A stretch of 64,000 nt of DNA from Cercospora beticola (GCF_033473495.1 NC_088939.1:4340001-4404000), one strand, 5' to 3'; shown: positions 32,984 through 44,947, numbered from the stretch's first letter. Numbers and translations are program-made. The notes: generated by a model from the letters alone, not told the origin.

Positions 32984-33901
32984 TTAATCACTCTTCGTCG
33001 TCGTTCCACCAGCCACGATCGCCTTCAATTTGTCCAATCCACTGCCGCTCCAATGTATCCCGTCGAGCATCCACAGAGGTAACAACGAATGCAGCAGCCA
33101 GATCACAGTTCCCATATATCCATTGACAACACGGTTTGCGGGCGTATCTTTCAACAGCTCCTCCACCACTTTTCCGGCAATATGATGTCGATCATGTCCA
33201 GCCTCAGTGGCCGAACTCTCGAGCATCAACTTCTCCACATCCTCCCGAATGAGCGAATACCAGCTCGTTTCCGCGACGGTCCCTCCCCTCATATTCTTCG
33301 CAAACTCCGTCTTCACAGCACCCGAAACCAAAGCCACGACGTTGATCCCAAAAGGATCGAATTCCAACCTCATTATATCTGTCAAACTAAGTAACGCAGC
33401 TTTCGAACTCGAATAAATTCCCATATAAGGTCTACTAAAACCAGACAGCCCGGCTACGCTGGCTTGATTTACAATCGTGCCTTTTGCTGCGCGGAGCAAC
33501 GGGAAAAATGTTTGAGTTACGGATAGTGCTCCCCAGACATTGACGTCGTATTGCTTTTTTGCGAGGGAGATGTCTACGTCTAGGAGAGGGGAGTAGTAGC
33601 CGTAGCCGGCGTTGTTGATTAGGAAGTGGAGGTGGCCGTTTGTGAGTTGTTTGATGAGGTTGTAGGCTTCTGAGAGGGATTTTGAGGAGGTTACGTCGAG
33701 GTGCATCCGGATCAGGAAGCCTGAGTTTGGATTGTTGGGGGTGGGAGTGATGTGTTCGATGGTTTTGGTTTCGAGGGCTGTGGCGATTACGTTTATGCCG
33801 GAGGTGAGGAAGGCTGTGGCTTCTGCGTCGCCTAGGCCGCCGGGGCTGCAGCCTGTTATGAGGGCCCATTTTGAGGATGGAGTTTGTTGGGCCGTGGCCA
33901 T
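32984..33901 (-). CDS. Short-chain dehydrogenase/reductase, AYR1-like
   Basis: The intronless frame gives 305 residues. The cofactor motif is ITGCSPGGLG near residue 15, followed by HLDVTSS, the NNAG motif in FLINNAGYGYYSP, and the active-site Tyr-x3-Lys as IYSSSKAALL, all in classical SDR order. ASVAGLSGFSRPYMG supplies the catalytic Ser. The C-terminal hydrophobic block (VIWLLHSLLPLWML) could attach to lipid droplets or ER, as in the 1-acyl-dihydroxyacetone-phosphate reductase Ayr1, the nearest named relative. Substrate cannot be inferred. It is convergent with the BIM1-like gene, with 179 bp between stops. Confidence 0.9.
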   Translation of the reverse strand: MATAQQTPSSKWALITGCSPGGLGDAEATAFLTSGINVIATALETKTIEHITPTPNNPNSGFLIRMHLDVTSSKSLSEAYNLIKQLTNGHLHFLINNAGYGYYSPLLDVDISLAKKQYDVNVWGALSVTQTFFPLLRAAKGTIVNQASVAGLSGFSRPYMGIYSSSKAALLSLTDIMRLEFDPFGINVVALVSGAVKTEFAKNMRGGTVAETSWYSLIREDVEKLMLESSATEAGHDRHHIAGKVVEELLKDTPANRVVNGYMGTVIWLLHSLLPLWMLDGIHWSGSGLDKLKAIVAGGTTTKSD

Positions 33902-34795
33902 GTTTGAGGGTTGTGCGGTTTAAGCTCGAAGCCGATAGTGCGGTGAAGTGCTACCTTATGTTGACTGTAGCTGCGAGCCCCACTTTAAAAGCATGCAAGG
34001 AGCTCAGATTCTGGCGGATATAATGGCCATACATAGCAGCTCGACATGAACATAGGAAAACGAGATCATTGCTTGAGATTCGTCACACCTAATCCCTCGG
34101 AACATTCAGTCAGACTATTTTCATATATGAAGAAGAGTTAATTAACTGTATATGCATGATCGTTACACTCGTCGAGACATCAATCGCAGCGTGACTTCCA
34201 TGCGTTGGAGAAGTGTGAGTGAATACAAGCAACGCTTCTGCAGAGGGTCTGCTACTTGTTTTTCCATCCTTGTGGAGTTCCCAGAGGGTCTGCTACTTGC
34301 TTTTCCATCCTTGTGGAGTTTCCTGCAGAGTCTGAGGCTTTCCGGTTCGGTCGGTGGAATCGATAGTAGGCATTTGTGATCTGAGCACGCTAACCAACCG
34401 CAAGAAGACATCGTGCGAGAAGCCGAAGTTCCAAGGCATGATATGGAGCAGAGAGTAACTCGCAAAATCCCCGCTATTCTGCCGGTGCTTCACTTGGGCC
34501 TCGAGGTGGAGACATTAGGGTGCTAGTGATCTCGAGGTGGACGAGTCTTTCATTTCTCTTTCTCGCGAGAACGTGTTCCAATGCCCGACTGTTCTGCTAC
34601 TGTGGCCGCGTTCGTAGATGCCATTTAAAGAGTGGAGGATGGGTACCAACACCCCAGCGGTGTTCGTTGGGGTGCCCAGAGCCGGCAAGGCATCGACCTG
34701 GCACCGACTTGAGAAACGGTCATGGTCTCCAGAAGATCTTGGTCATTATAGCTGGAGCGTCAAGGAGGATCGTGGTATGAGGTAGTCCATGTGAA
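33902..34795. other. Intergenic with a 41-bp tandem duplication
   Basis: Promoter of the reductase gene and 3' flank of the membrane protein gene. It holds the duplicated unit described separately; no gene seen. Confidence 0.45.
34241..34322. repeat. Two-copy 41-bp tandem repeat
   Basis: A unit beginning CAGAGGGTCTGCTACTTG occurs at 34241 and again at 34282, near-identical over about 41 bp (one T/C difference inside and a slip at the junction). Part of the start is echoed once more just downstream. It is intergenic. Confidence 0.85.
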
Positions 34796-35797
34796 TCAGT
34801 ACCTTCTCTGCATCGGGCCATCGCCTTCCAACTCCGCCGTGTGACCGCCTGGCATGCGGTCATGACTGTGCAGTCCGGCCTGAGCATCCAGTTCGGAGAC
34901 CTTCCTCGTGTCGCCTTCGACTTCGGCCCACACCTTGGGTTTCTTCTCCTCGGCACTCGTCTCGTAGATCTCGCCCGTACTGTCAATCTGGTGAAACACT
35001 TCTCTCCCTCCCGCGGACATCTCGGTGTGCTCCTGCGGATCTCCGTGCGTACCTAGTTGGCTCTTCTTTGCACGTCTTCGTCTCCACAGTGCAAAGCCTA
35101 CGATGGCAATGACCAACAGCACACCTAAGGAAACACCAACGCCGACTCCAGCTTTCGCTCCAGCCGACATACCACTGCTTTTCTCCTCCGCAGCCACAGG
35201 CTGCAACGTCGATGAAGGAATAACACTCCCATTCCCACTCGTCATCATCGGCGCCTGGATATCAGTCGCGATATTCCAGCTCCCAGTCTCAGTCGGGTGT
35301 CGCTCCAACCGACTCAAATCCGAACTCTGCCATGCAATAAAAATGGGCGTGTCGAAAGCATAACCCGCCGTGGTCGTCACACTCGAGCCATCAGCTCCAA
35401 CTCCACTCAAAACAACCCTCGTAGACTCCGGATAAGAACCACAATCGTAATATGCCGTGGAAGCATGCATATACCACGGACAACATGTCGCGAAAGTCTC
35501 GGTAAAACCAATCCCGTCCGACCACATGGACGCTATACTGTACGCCGAAGGACAAATTCCTGGAGAGAACTGGACCCAGCCATCTGATAATGTCGCCTCT
35601 GGTGGGAAACATTCTGTGCTGTAGCCGCGATGGATAGTGAGAGTAGAGCCATCGCTGCCTTTATCTGTGAGATCCGTGAAAGAGCCAGTCTTGCCTGAAA
35701 GGGTGTAGGTTCTTTGGAGGCAAGAGAGTGGTGGCGTGAAGACTGTTGTGAGAGCTGCCGTGGTTTTTGAGGACGAAGGGGGTATAGTCGATGTCAT
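34796..35797 (-). CDS. Single-pass membrane protein with Cys-containing ectodomain
   Basis: The likely start is the ATG at 35797 (333 residues), directly before a Ser/Thr-rich stretch leading to TTVFTPPLSCLQ, which resembles the opening of a common fungal membrane-protein class. An in-frame ATG at 36028 would add 77 residues without a signal peptide and is less likely. The ectodomain has cysteine positions ECFPPEA, GICPSAYS, TCCPWYM and YDCGSYPES, and Asn/Ser/Thr-rich linkers. A transmembrane helix (GVGVGVSLGVLLVIAIVGFA) is followed by the stop-transfer WRRRRAKK and an acidic cytoplasmic tail of about 90 residues. Role unknown; a wall-sensing or surface protein is a guess. Confidence 0.72.
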   Translation of the reverse strand: MTSTIPPSSSKTTAALTTVFTPPLSCLQRTYTLSGKTGSFTDLTDKGSDGSTLTIHRGYSTECFPPEATLSDGWVQFSPGICPSAYSIASMWSDGIGFTETFATCCPWYMHASTAYYDCGSYPESTRVVLSGVGADGSSVTTTAGYAFDTPIFIAWQSSDLSRLERHPTETGSWNIATDIQAPMMTSGNGSVIPSSTLQPVAAEEKSSGMSAGAKAGVGVGVSLGVLLVIAIVGFALWRRRRAKKSQLGTHGDPQEHTEMSAGGREVFHQIDSTGEIYETSAEEKKPKVWAEVEGDTRKVSELDAQAGLHSHDRMPGGHTAELEGDGPMQRRY

Positions 35798-36728
35798 GTT
35801 GAATAAGAATAAAAAGAGACACAATTGTCCCACTCCAGGTCTGAGAGAATCCTTCTCGAGAAGGGAAAAGGCAGATGCAGTAAGAGGTACTTTAATCAGG
35901 CCACGACTCTCCACAGCACCACAAGACGAAAATAGTTCTTCAACCGAACAGAAGCGCGCGTGCGAGAAGCGAGCAACCAAGCGACTTTTAAAACAAAACC
36001 CAACAGCCAAGGCGCGGAGCTTTAACATGTGATGGGCAATGATCAGTAGTCAAATATGACCGCTCTTGCATTTGCGATGAGCTCCTGCTCGACCGTTGGG
36101 CTTGGCCACATGGTTTGCAATCCTGAAGGGTGAATCGCTTTTGCAGGTCGTGCGCTGGTGCTGTCGGTTATGGCTAGCCAGAAGCGCCAAGAAGTGATAT
36201 ATCCTTGCAAGTGCAGCTCGCTTGGGGGTCTGAAGGATTTCAAGCCTGTGGCCGCGAGATAGCGCCGGCCATGGGATGAGAGTGATGAATGCATTGCAGG
36301 GCGGTGGTAATGCATCGTGGGGGGAAATGGCGAATTTTGGCTTGCTGTAAAGAACTCGCAAAGGTATGTGTAAGCTTTCATGTGGTGGAAGGTATTTTCT
36401 TATGCTGACTTACATAGAGCGCCACTTGTTTCGCAGTTGGTCAAGTGGCGACGAGAATCGTCCGAAGTGTGTTGGTGACTGGAGACCATGCATGGTTGCA
36501 TGGCGCGAAGGAATGCGAGTGCCTGCACAAGGTGGCTTAGGTCGGAAAACTAGTCTTTATTTTCTCTGGAGTTGGCTCTATTTTTCTATGTGCATCATCC
36601 ACAATGACGCTGATCCGGGGTATCACGAAACAATAAACCCAAACGCCCTGTTTCACGCTCGCTAAAAACAACATCATATCATCTTGTGCCAATGCCATCA
36701 CAAATTGTAACAAATGCAAACCGCTGAT
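35798..36728. other. Intergenic, about 0.9 kb
   Basis: Promoter of the membrane protein gene and 3' flank of the PAF-acetylhydrolase-like gene. Short overlapping minus-strand frames near 36050-36380 show no motif. Confidence 0.4.
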
Positions 36729-38528
36729 CTAGGGAACTGCAGCTTCCGGGAGATCTAGTTTCGGCAGATTCATTTGATCGTCCATTTTCATTCCCATTGT
36801 CATGCCATCTCTTGGGGACGGCATGCTCTTGTTGGAAATGACGCTCAGCTTCCTCGTCATCGCCCTAATGGCCTGCGGGCTGCCCACTGGACCTGCGGGT
36901 GAAAGTGTTTCGTCCTCGACGGGAATGCGGAGCCAGCGACGGATGTCTCCATCTTTGCTGAGGATTTCTTTGTCGTCCTCTCCAGCCACTTCGATGCCAT
37001 TCTCGCGAAGGGTCTGCTGAAAAGCGCGGAAATTGAGCTCCATGATTCGTTCGGGCTCCTCGGCTTTGGTCACACGCTTCGCAATCCACGGAAAGAGCAG
37101 ACCGAAATCTGACTGATTAAAGTGTTGACTTTGCTTGATGTAGAACAGATGCGGCCCTGCTGTCCGGGTTGGCGACGCCGAGTCTGGACTAGAAGTAGTC
37201 TGTGGTTGCGATGTCCTTGATCTTGCTTGAGATAGGCCACTAGCCTTACTCCGTTGTCGATGCAAGGAGCGCAGAGGAGTATTTCCTGATGCGTAGCCAG
37301 AATCTCGTCCTGGGGATTGATCTCGTGCCAGGCGCGCCCAGTCGGGCAGGAGCTGTCCCGGTGCGCGAGAAAGTCGAGGTGCCGTCGACGGACGACGAGA
37401 TAAGGAAGGAGCGCCTACGATATGCTTATTGATGCTGAGATTGTCGTCCCAGTTGAAAAATGCCTCGGAAAGAATGGAAACCACGTTTGAGCCGGCCGGG
37501 CCACCGATTGCGTAGGATGGCAATGGCTTATCCCACAGATAGGCTTGATCGGGAGACTTGAACGGCAATCCCCACATGTCCATGAGTATCATCGGGCTCT
37601 CGGGCATGATCTGGTGTGCGATCGCGGCGTCGGCATTGGGCACGAGCAGAGGCTTTCCAGCGTCTGCTGGTCTGTCTTTGGCATAGAAGATGCTCTTTAG
37701 CAGCTGCACGGTTGTGCATGCGCCGTATGAGTGTCCTGAAAACGTAACTTTTCCTGCCCGATGGATATCCAGCATGTCGTTGAACATGTACAGTACTTCT
37801 ACTCGCTCTTTCCGTTTTGTGCTCGCGTTAATATCCAAGTTTTCCAGTCTTTGGCCAGCATCAATTTTCGTCAAAGCTTCGTATGCCATACTGATCTCCC
37901 ACAATCGAATACGCAATTGCTTGTCTCTCGCCTCATACACTTCAGGGCTGGGCTCATGGCTGATTTTCACAGGGTCTACTATCCGTGCTTTTGTGGAACT
38001 TGTCTCGCGAACATACTGAATTGGACTGCTGCCATCCCGATGGTCTAGTGCAATCACGATCATGCCATTGCTCGCCATGTCACCGCACACGTAGCTATAC
38101 GCATTCCTGCTGCCTGCCAGTCCGTGGCTGAAGACTGCCACTGGCCAGCGTCCATTACGTGTGGGCGCGTCAAGCAGTTTGGCGTTTCGATGCGCTGGAA
38201 GGCTGATCCAGTACAGCTGCTGTGGCATCCACGATATCAGGCTGGCGACTTTTGGATTCTTCACGCCCAAGAAATTGGCAAACGCGCGCATCGTCGGTCG
38301 CTGCGGATTGGGGATCCATCGGACAGGGCGCGTGGCTTCCGACGGTTCGGGTTTGTGGCAAGGGTAGAAGATGCGAAAGGAGATGGTTTCAGCGGCATTT
38401 TCGGGCGTTTCGCATGGCGATGGGAGGTCGGCGGCTGGTATCTCAACGTCGACGGTGCCGACTTCGTAGGGTCCGTGGTATGAAGGGAATGAGACGATGG
38501 GATTCCAGCCCGAGAGCCACGAGGCCAT
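36729..38528 (-). CDS. PAF-acetylhydrolase-like phospholipase
   Basis: The intronless frame gives 599 residues. The N-terminal half is the PAF-acetylhydrolase alpha/beta hydrolase: PSYHGPYEVGTVDVEIP, FSHGLAGSRNAYSYVCGDMAS (oxyanion region), ALDHRDGSSP and the nucleophile elbow FSGHSYGA with Ser267. Homologues hydrolyse short or oxidised sn-2 acyl chains of phospholipids. A Ser/Arg/Pro-rich low-complexity insert at about 375-460 separates this from FYIKQSQHFNQSDFGLLFPWI, which carries the family's catalytic His. The C-terminal 90 residues have no clear domain. No signal peptide, so intracellular. Length is greater than animal enzymes but ordinary for filamentous fungi. Confidence 0.92.
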   Translation of the reverse strand: MASWLSGWNPIVSFPSYHGPYEVGTVDVEIPAADLPSPCETPENAAETISFRIFYPCHKPEPSEATRPVRWIPNPQRPTMRAFANFLGVKNPKVASLISWMPQQLYWISLPAHRNAKLLDAPTRNGRWPVAVFSHGLAGSRNAYSYVCGDMASNGMIVIALDHRDGSSPIQYVRETSSTKARIVDPVKISHEPSPEVYEARDKQLRIRLWEISMAYEALTKIDAGQRLENLDINASTKRKERVEVLYMFNDMLDIHRAGKVTFSGHSYGACTTVQLLKSIFYAKDRPADAGKPLLVPNADAAIAHQIMPESPMILMDMWGLPFKSPDQAYLWDKPLPSYAIGGPAGSNVVSILSEAFFNWDDNLSINKHIVGAPSLSRRPSTAPRLSRAPGQLLPDWARLARDQSPGRDSGYASGNTPLRSLHRQRSKASGLSQARSRTSQPQTTSSPDSASPTRTAGPHLFYIKQSQHFNQSDFGLLFPWIAKRVTKAEEPERIMELNFRAFQQTLRENGIEVAGEDDKEILSKDGDIRRWLRIPVEDETLSPAGPVGSPQAIRAMTRKLSVISNKSMPSPRDGMTMGMKMDDQMNLPKLDLPEAAVP

Positions 38529-41500
38529 ATTGGCTGCCTCGCTGCGTGGTAATGGTCGAATGTGGGAGGCCCGCCGTGCGCGGTGCTCGTCGACAAGGGG
38601 CGTTTGGTGAGGCGATCAGGCGCTGCTATCGCTGTGGTCAAGTCGTAGAAGGGGTGGTAGGCAGAAGAGTAGTGAATGTGGTCGCAAATGCTTTTCGCTT
38701 TAGTAACGGATGCAGAAAAAGCAGCAGGAGGAGAGTAAAGAGAGCGTGGGCGAATGGACCGAGCAGACGGATTTAGGAACGAGTAAGTGGTCGTGTGTGT
38801 CGCCGACTAACTACTGCACGCTATTGCGTCAATGCGCTTTCACGTGGCAATCTCGACGCGTCTTTTCAATCCGTCTTTTCCATCTCATTCTGCTTTCTTT
38901 CATGCCTGCGACGACATGAGCACGTTGTGCGACCCGCGGCGTCTGAATGGCGGATGGGCGTGATGATGGTGTGACAATATTGATCTTACTCTGCCAGCAC
39001 AGATGAGACGGCGAAGTTGGACTGTCGCGCAGTTCCCGGTTTGCCCGCACAGCCTCGTCATCCGCGGCCACTGCCCTCTCGTATCCTTCTTCTCGAACAT
39101 GACCGCCATCGGGAGACAGCCTATTGGCACTCGGCGCTGACCCGTCGCGGAGAGCAGGGCAGCGCGGAGCTCTCGAATCACTCTCGCAACACCAACCAGC
39201 ATTCCGGGCCGTGAGCACACTTTGCAGCCCTGCACGCCGAACGCACAATGCCGTGCATGCTACGTGCATGCCCGTCTATTCGGCTCGTGAGCGACGCACG
39301 CTTCGCAGTGACGACAGCCTCGCGAAGCACTGAAACGGCACCACCGATTGAACGCGCGCTGAAACGGTCCACGTCGCTGCCCATCGATCGCCGCCAACAA
39401 TTCATCTTCGGTGCCGTGTCGAAACGCGAAATCGGCATATTGGTTGCTCCTGCTCTGCCCCCTCCCTGGTCGCCGGAAACAAGTGTCGCAAACTCTCCAG
39501 GTGCCGATCGACGATCATGCGACGTTTTGACGCTGGCATAACTGCCCTACCGAACCGCACGCCTATGTAACTGTCAATGCTACCTGGTCCGGGGAGCTTC
39601 TTTCTGGAACTGCTCGATCAAAATCTCTTCATTGCTTCTCACATCCGTCTATCCTTGCTATCCTCTCACCAGCTTCCCACTCCTGTCTCGAGACATTGCC
39701 CATCCTTTGACCGCTTCATGGCCTACTCATCATCGTCGATTACCTGTCTCTTCTCACGTTATTTGAACACCTGAGACCGGTCGCTGGTCTCGACAGCATT
39801 CGCTCCATGCAGTCGCGCAGCACGCCTTTCGTAGAATCCTCACACCACTCCGCCCTTCCAGCAATGTCCGGCCACGACATGTCGCTCAACGTGCGCGTTT
39901 CCCTCCTCACCGCGCAGATTCTCGAATACTGGACATCATGCCAATTGAAGCTGGCGAAATCAAAGTCGAAAAAGGGCTCGGTGCCACTCGCATACGTACC
40001 ATCAGTCTCCGGAGATGTGCAGACAGAACCGCGGAGGTTGTCGAAGTCCACCGTGAGTGTGATATGGCTTCCGATGAGTGCAATGGCGTTCTGATGAAGT
40101 CTAGTCGCCGAAGCGTCGCAAGTCATCACTGCAATCGCTCCAGTCAAGTCTGCAGGACAAGGCGGCAGCCACATGTCTAGTGCAGAACTTCAGCGTCCTA
40201 TCCCAAAGGTGTGCAATCTCCTACGCATCAGCTTCCCAGGCATGCCCGAGGCCCCAATGGCGGCCGAGCCCAAAGGCATCGACTGTTTCTCTTGCAACAA
40301 CAAACCCAGCATCGCCCATCCGCTCCATCGTGTCGTTCGACTGAACCCAGAGAACGGTGCTGACTGGCGACTAGTCACGACGCCCCTCAATGGATGCCTG
40401 ATGAGACGCCAGAATGGGCAAAGCATGGAGAAGACTCCCCGAGGTGTTCTTTCGACTCTCATCACAGCGTGACGAGTCAAGTCGATTTTGCGATCGAAAA
40501 GCCCAAGGATTATATCAATCTGAGCGATCTGATGAGCCATACAACGACACTTGTGAGCTCGAGCTCATGTCGGCATGTGGGCAGTCCTGGCTCAAGCTCG
40601 AGAGGGTCAAGCGTTTCCACGCCGTCGAGGGCGTCCAGCTTTTGAAATGGAGCTCAAGAAAGAATTATGACGCAAGTCTGAAAATGTTAGCTACTGAAGA
40701 AGCGAGTGCCCTAGGCAGGAGCGCCCAGTCATGTCAGTTAAGGTCGACAAAAGGGCCATTGGAATCCGACAGGGTGAGGCGATTGTGCTCTTCTGGCGTT
40801 ATTGAGGTGTGATCGCACTTATCATCACACAGTCTCACTGGTAGCTCCCAGACGCCTTTTTTAATGGTAGATACGAGCAAAATATGATATTCGTTTGATG
40901 CTCTGCTTTGGCTTGTGATGTCTCCAGATTGGCGAAGGGGAAGATGTGGAAATTGAGAGCTTTGCTGCAAGCTCAGCTCCACTGCTTTGCTCCAACATGA
41001 TATCGAACAGGAAACTGCAGGCACAGCATCGGCATGTGGACAGCAATGCACTGACCTGTTGCGATCCCGGCAATGTGGCTCGCTTCGTGGAGGTAAATGG
41101 CGGCAATTGGCATCTTGGCGAGCCAAATACCGCCTCACCTCTCCTTGTGCTTCTTGAGTTCACGATCGACTCTTGGCAATATCTTCTGTGTCCTCTTTAC
41201 CATCTTCCATCGTCTCCAGTCGCGAAATACTGTGAATCAGCATCTCATGCGGAGCAGAGCGCTGACTGTGCCTTCTCCAGACACTCCGCAAGTGGGGTCT
41301 GGAACGGCTTCGGCGGAGAATCGGCCAAATATCCTGCCCACACGATGCCATATGGGGCCGACTGGAGGAATGGTAAGACAAGATCGAGGACGATGTCGTT
41401 CATCGCAGGTCGCGACTCTGGATGATCAGAGGCCCAAATCGTTAAAATCATAGCGAGGAGACGACAGATCGCTTCGGGAATGGTGCTCTCTGGCAAACTG

Positions 41501-41903
41501 CAGCAACGACCAAATGTACCACCAAAACTCATGAACTGCAGCTTGCAGTAGTGAAGAACGACCGCAAACACGGGAATAGTCCGGGCGATAGCGCAACGAC
41601 TAATCAGTGTCTCGACGTCACGAATGGACAAGAACTTAGGAATTCTGCCCATTAGCGCGAGGACATCTTACCCAGAAGATCCACCTCACGCGAGTTTCCT
41701 TGCTATGGTCTTACGCACGATGCAACACAGTGACGGACATTGCTACTGGGGCCCTTCGGATTGTAGCCACGGGTGGTGATAGAACTTCGGTCGGTCGTCA
41801 AAAGTGGTCGGACGTGATCGAGTACATAGAGGGCAGGCGCGCCGCCTGTCAGAGGTAGGTCTGTCGTCTCCCGCTCTTTCCTTCACACGGTCGTCCGAGG
41901 AAA
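38529..41903. other. Gene-poor stretch of 3.4 kb with doubtful frames
   Basis: No gene is confidently supported. Weak candidates: a minus frame 41245-41652 (135 residues from an ATG, compositionally protein-like); a minus frame 39740-40174; and a plus frame ending at 40645 that reads MPDETPEWAKHGE and PKDYINLSDLMSH, but has no clear start or splice acceptor. The right end is the promoter of the beta-glucosidase. No transposon signature was seen. Confidence 0.35.
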
Positions 41904-44817
41904 ATGCCTTCCATCAAGGCTGCGTTCCTGGCCGCTGCCACTTCTGTAGCAGCTTACGACTACTCACAGCTAGCTGCTAGCAAAGACAACTATGGAGCAC
42001 CGGTAAGCTTCTGCAGAGAACTTATCTAGAGCTTCCCGGTTTTACTGACTTCAAATTCCTCAGTACCCAGATACCACCTATCCGGGATACGAAAGCCAGT
42101 CTCCCGCTGTGCTGAGCGGCAGTTCGAGCTTCCAAGCTTCTCCTCCAAAGTATCCTTCACCATGGATGGATGCCAGCTACGGCGACTGGGCTGGAGCATA
42201 CAAGAGGGCACACGATTTCGTAAGCCAGCTTGCACTGGCTGAGAAAGTCAACTTGACCACTGGTACAGGTTGGCAGCTCGAGGCATGTGTTGGCAACACG
42301 GGTGGCATTCCACGACTGGGCTTCCGCGGCCTCTGTCTCCAGGATTCCCCAACCGGTATCCGCATGACAGACTTCAACTCTGTTTTCCCGGCAGGTGTCA
42401 ACGTTGGTGCTACCTGGGATCGCAAACTTGCCTACGCTCGAGGCAAAGCAATGGGCGACGAGCATCATGGAAAGGGCATTGATGTTCAGCTTGGTGTAAG
42501 CATTAGAAAAAGCTTGGCAGGTACTGGGATAACACTGACGATTTCTCCGTAGCCCGTTGCGGGACCCCTGGGTCGTACGCCAGAGGGTGGCAGAAACTGG
42601 GAAGGCTTCAGTCCTGACCCTGTTCTCACTGGCCAACTGTTCGCCGAGTCCATCAAGGGTATCCAGAGTGCCGGTGTCATCGCGACGGCCAAGCACTACA
42701 TCATGAACGAGCAAGATCACTTTCGCTTGGTCCAAGACTCTGAGAAGTTCGGCTACAACATCTCTGAGCCTTACTCTGCCAACTTGGATGACGAGACCCT
42801 GCACGAGCTCTACCTCTGGCCTTTCGCAGATGGTGTCAAGGCTGGTGTTGGATCCGTCATGTGCTCGGTAAGGAACCTACCACTGCCCAACTTTCGACCT
42901 TTACTAATTGATTTCCCATAGTATAACCAAGTGAATGACTCCAACGCCTGCCAAAACAGCTATATTCTCAACTATGTGTTAAAATCGGAGGTAATTCGGT
43001 CCATATCCCCCTGCCTTGAAATACCAGAACACTAATGAATTGCCCATCAGCTCGGATTCCAAGGTTTTGTGATGAGCGACTGGCTGGGAACCCATTCTGG
43101 TGTCTCCAGTGCACTGGCAGGTCTCGACATGACTATGCCGGGCGAAGCAACAAATTACAACCAGCTCGACTCTTTCTACGGCACTAACCTCACAGTGGCT
43201 GTCCTCAATGGCACCGTCCCAGCATGGAGAATCGACGATATGGCCATGCGTATCATGGCAGCTTTCTTCTACGTGGACGGCCAAGTAGAGCGTGAACCTG
43301 AGAACTTCCAGTCCTGGACGACAGATACATATGGCCCACTTCACTTCTACACAGGCGAAGGTGGCATCCAGCAGATCAACCAGCATGTCAATGTCCAAGG
43401 CGATCACGGCAAATTGATCCGCCAGTGGGGCGCTGAGAGCACTGTACTCCTCAAGAACGTCAACAATGCACTTCCACTGTCCGGCAAGGAGCCACTCACT
43501 GCTGTATTCGGTGAAGATGCTGGTCCAAACCCATCTGGTCCAAACTCATGCTCCGACCGCGGTTGTAACAATGGTACCCTCGGAATGGCTTGGGGCTCTG
43601 GAACCGCGGAGTTCCCATACCTCGTCACTCCAGACACAGCAATCCAGAACGAAGTATTGGCCAATGGCGGTGCATATGAATCCAACCTGGACAACTGGAA
43701 CCTTGAGCCCATCGGCAAGCTCGCGCGCCGTGCCAACGTCTCCATCGTCTTCGCGAACTCAAACAGTGGCGAGTGGTATCTCGAAGTTGATGGCAACCTC
43801 GGTGACCGCAATAACCTGACATTCTGGCAAGGCGCGGACGAGGCTATCGAGCGTGTCGCAGGCAACTGCAGCAACACTATTCTTGTTGTTCACTCCGTCG
43901 GCCCGGTCTTGCTCGAGAAGTACAAAAACCACGAGAACATCACAGCTATCCTTTGGGCTGGTGTGCCGGGCCAAGAGAGCGGCAATGCCATCGCTGACGT
44001 GCTTTATGGACGTGTCAATCCAGGCGCGAAGCTGCCTTTCACTATTGGCAAGGACCGCAAAGATTATGGCGCGGATATTTTGTACTCCGAAACAAACGAT
44101 TCGGTTCCGCAGATCAATTTTCAAGAGGGACAGTTCATCGATTACAGGGCTTTCGACAAGCACAACTCGACTCCTTCGTACGAGTTTGGGTTCGGCCTGT
44201 CATTCACGACTTTCAACTACAGCAACCTCGAAATTTCGAAGCTGGAAGCCCCAGCTTACACGGCCCCCTCCGGCAAAACGAAGCCCGCTCCAACGATTGG
44301 CAACTTCTCCACAAAGGCCGAAGACTACGTATTCCCAGCCAACTTCAGCCGTGTCCGCGGATTCCACTACCCATGGTTGAACTCGACCAACTTCACCCTC
44401 GCAACTGATGATCCACACTACGGCCTCAACATCTCCCTTCCTGCGCATTCACAAGACGGCTCTGCTCAGGTGATCCCCAAGGCTGGAGGTGCCCCAGGTG
44501 GTAACCCTCGTCTCTACGATGTTCTCTACAACATTACAGCCACCATCACGAACACTGGCAAGGTTGCTGGTTACGAGGTTCCACAGCTGTATGTCAGTCG
44601 AGGAGGACCTTACGACCCAGTGCGTGAGCTCAGAGGTTTCGAAAAACTCTGGATCGAGCCTGGTCAGAGCAAGACGTTTGCTGTTGGCCTCACGAGAAGG
44701 GATATCAGCAGCTGGAGCACCGTGGAGCAGGATTGGTTTGTGAGAAACAGCACCAAGAAGGTCTGGGTTGGCAGCTCTAGCAGACAGTTGCCATTGACTG
44801 CTACACTGCCTCAGTAA
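41904..44817 (+). CDS. Secreted GH3 beta-glucosidase
   Basis: Five exons, 41904-42002, 42064-42495, 42553-42867, 42922-42990 and 43051-44817, all phase 0 with introns of 54-60 nt, give 893 residues. Residues 1-17 are a signal peptide. The GH3 N-terminal domain shows AEKVNLTTGTGWQ, GLCLQDSPTGIR, PVAGPLGRTPEGGRNWEGFS, KHYIMNEQDHFR and the nucleophile aspartate in GFVMSDWLG. The C-terminal GH3 domain has AESTVLLKNVNNALPL and GLPGQE-like GVPGQESGNAIADVLYG. An FnIII-like domain ends the protein (GYEVPQLYVS, RELRGFEKL). Many Asn-x-Ser/Thr sites are present. The enzyme cleaves terminal beta-glucosides such as cellobiose outside the cell. Length and exon pattern fit the ascomycete BGL1-type group. 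Confidence 0.96.
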
Positions 44818-44947
44818 GTGTCAAGCGGGAAAACAGAAACAGGGTGGACAACGCCAGCGACCTTTCGTCATGAATCGTTATGTGAGATTTGAGAAATTAT
44901 CATGAAACTTATGTACAGCTAGATGGTAAAAGTAAAATCATCATGAA

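Noticed and set aside
34796..36028. Longer start for the membrane protein (410 residues)
   Set aside because: The added 77 residues are not a signal peptide and do not look conserved; the ATG at 35797 directly precedes the family-like region.
42157..42804. 215-codon minus-strand frame
   Set aside because: Antisense to well-conserved GH3 exons and crossing an intron of that gene.
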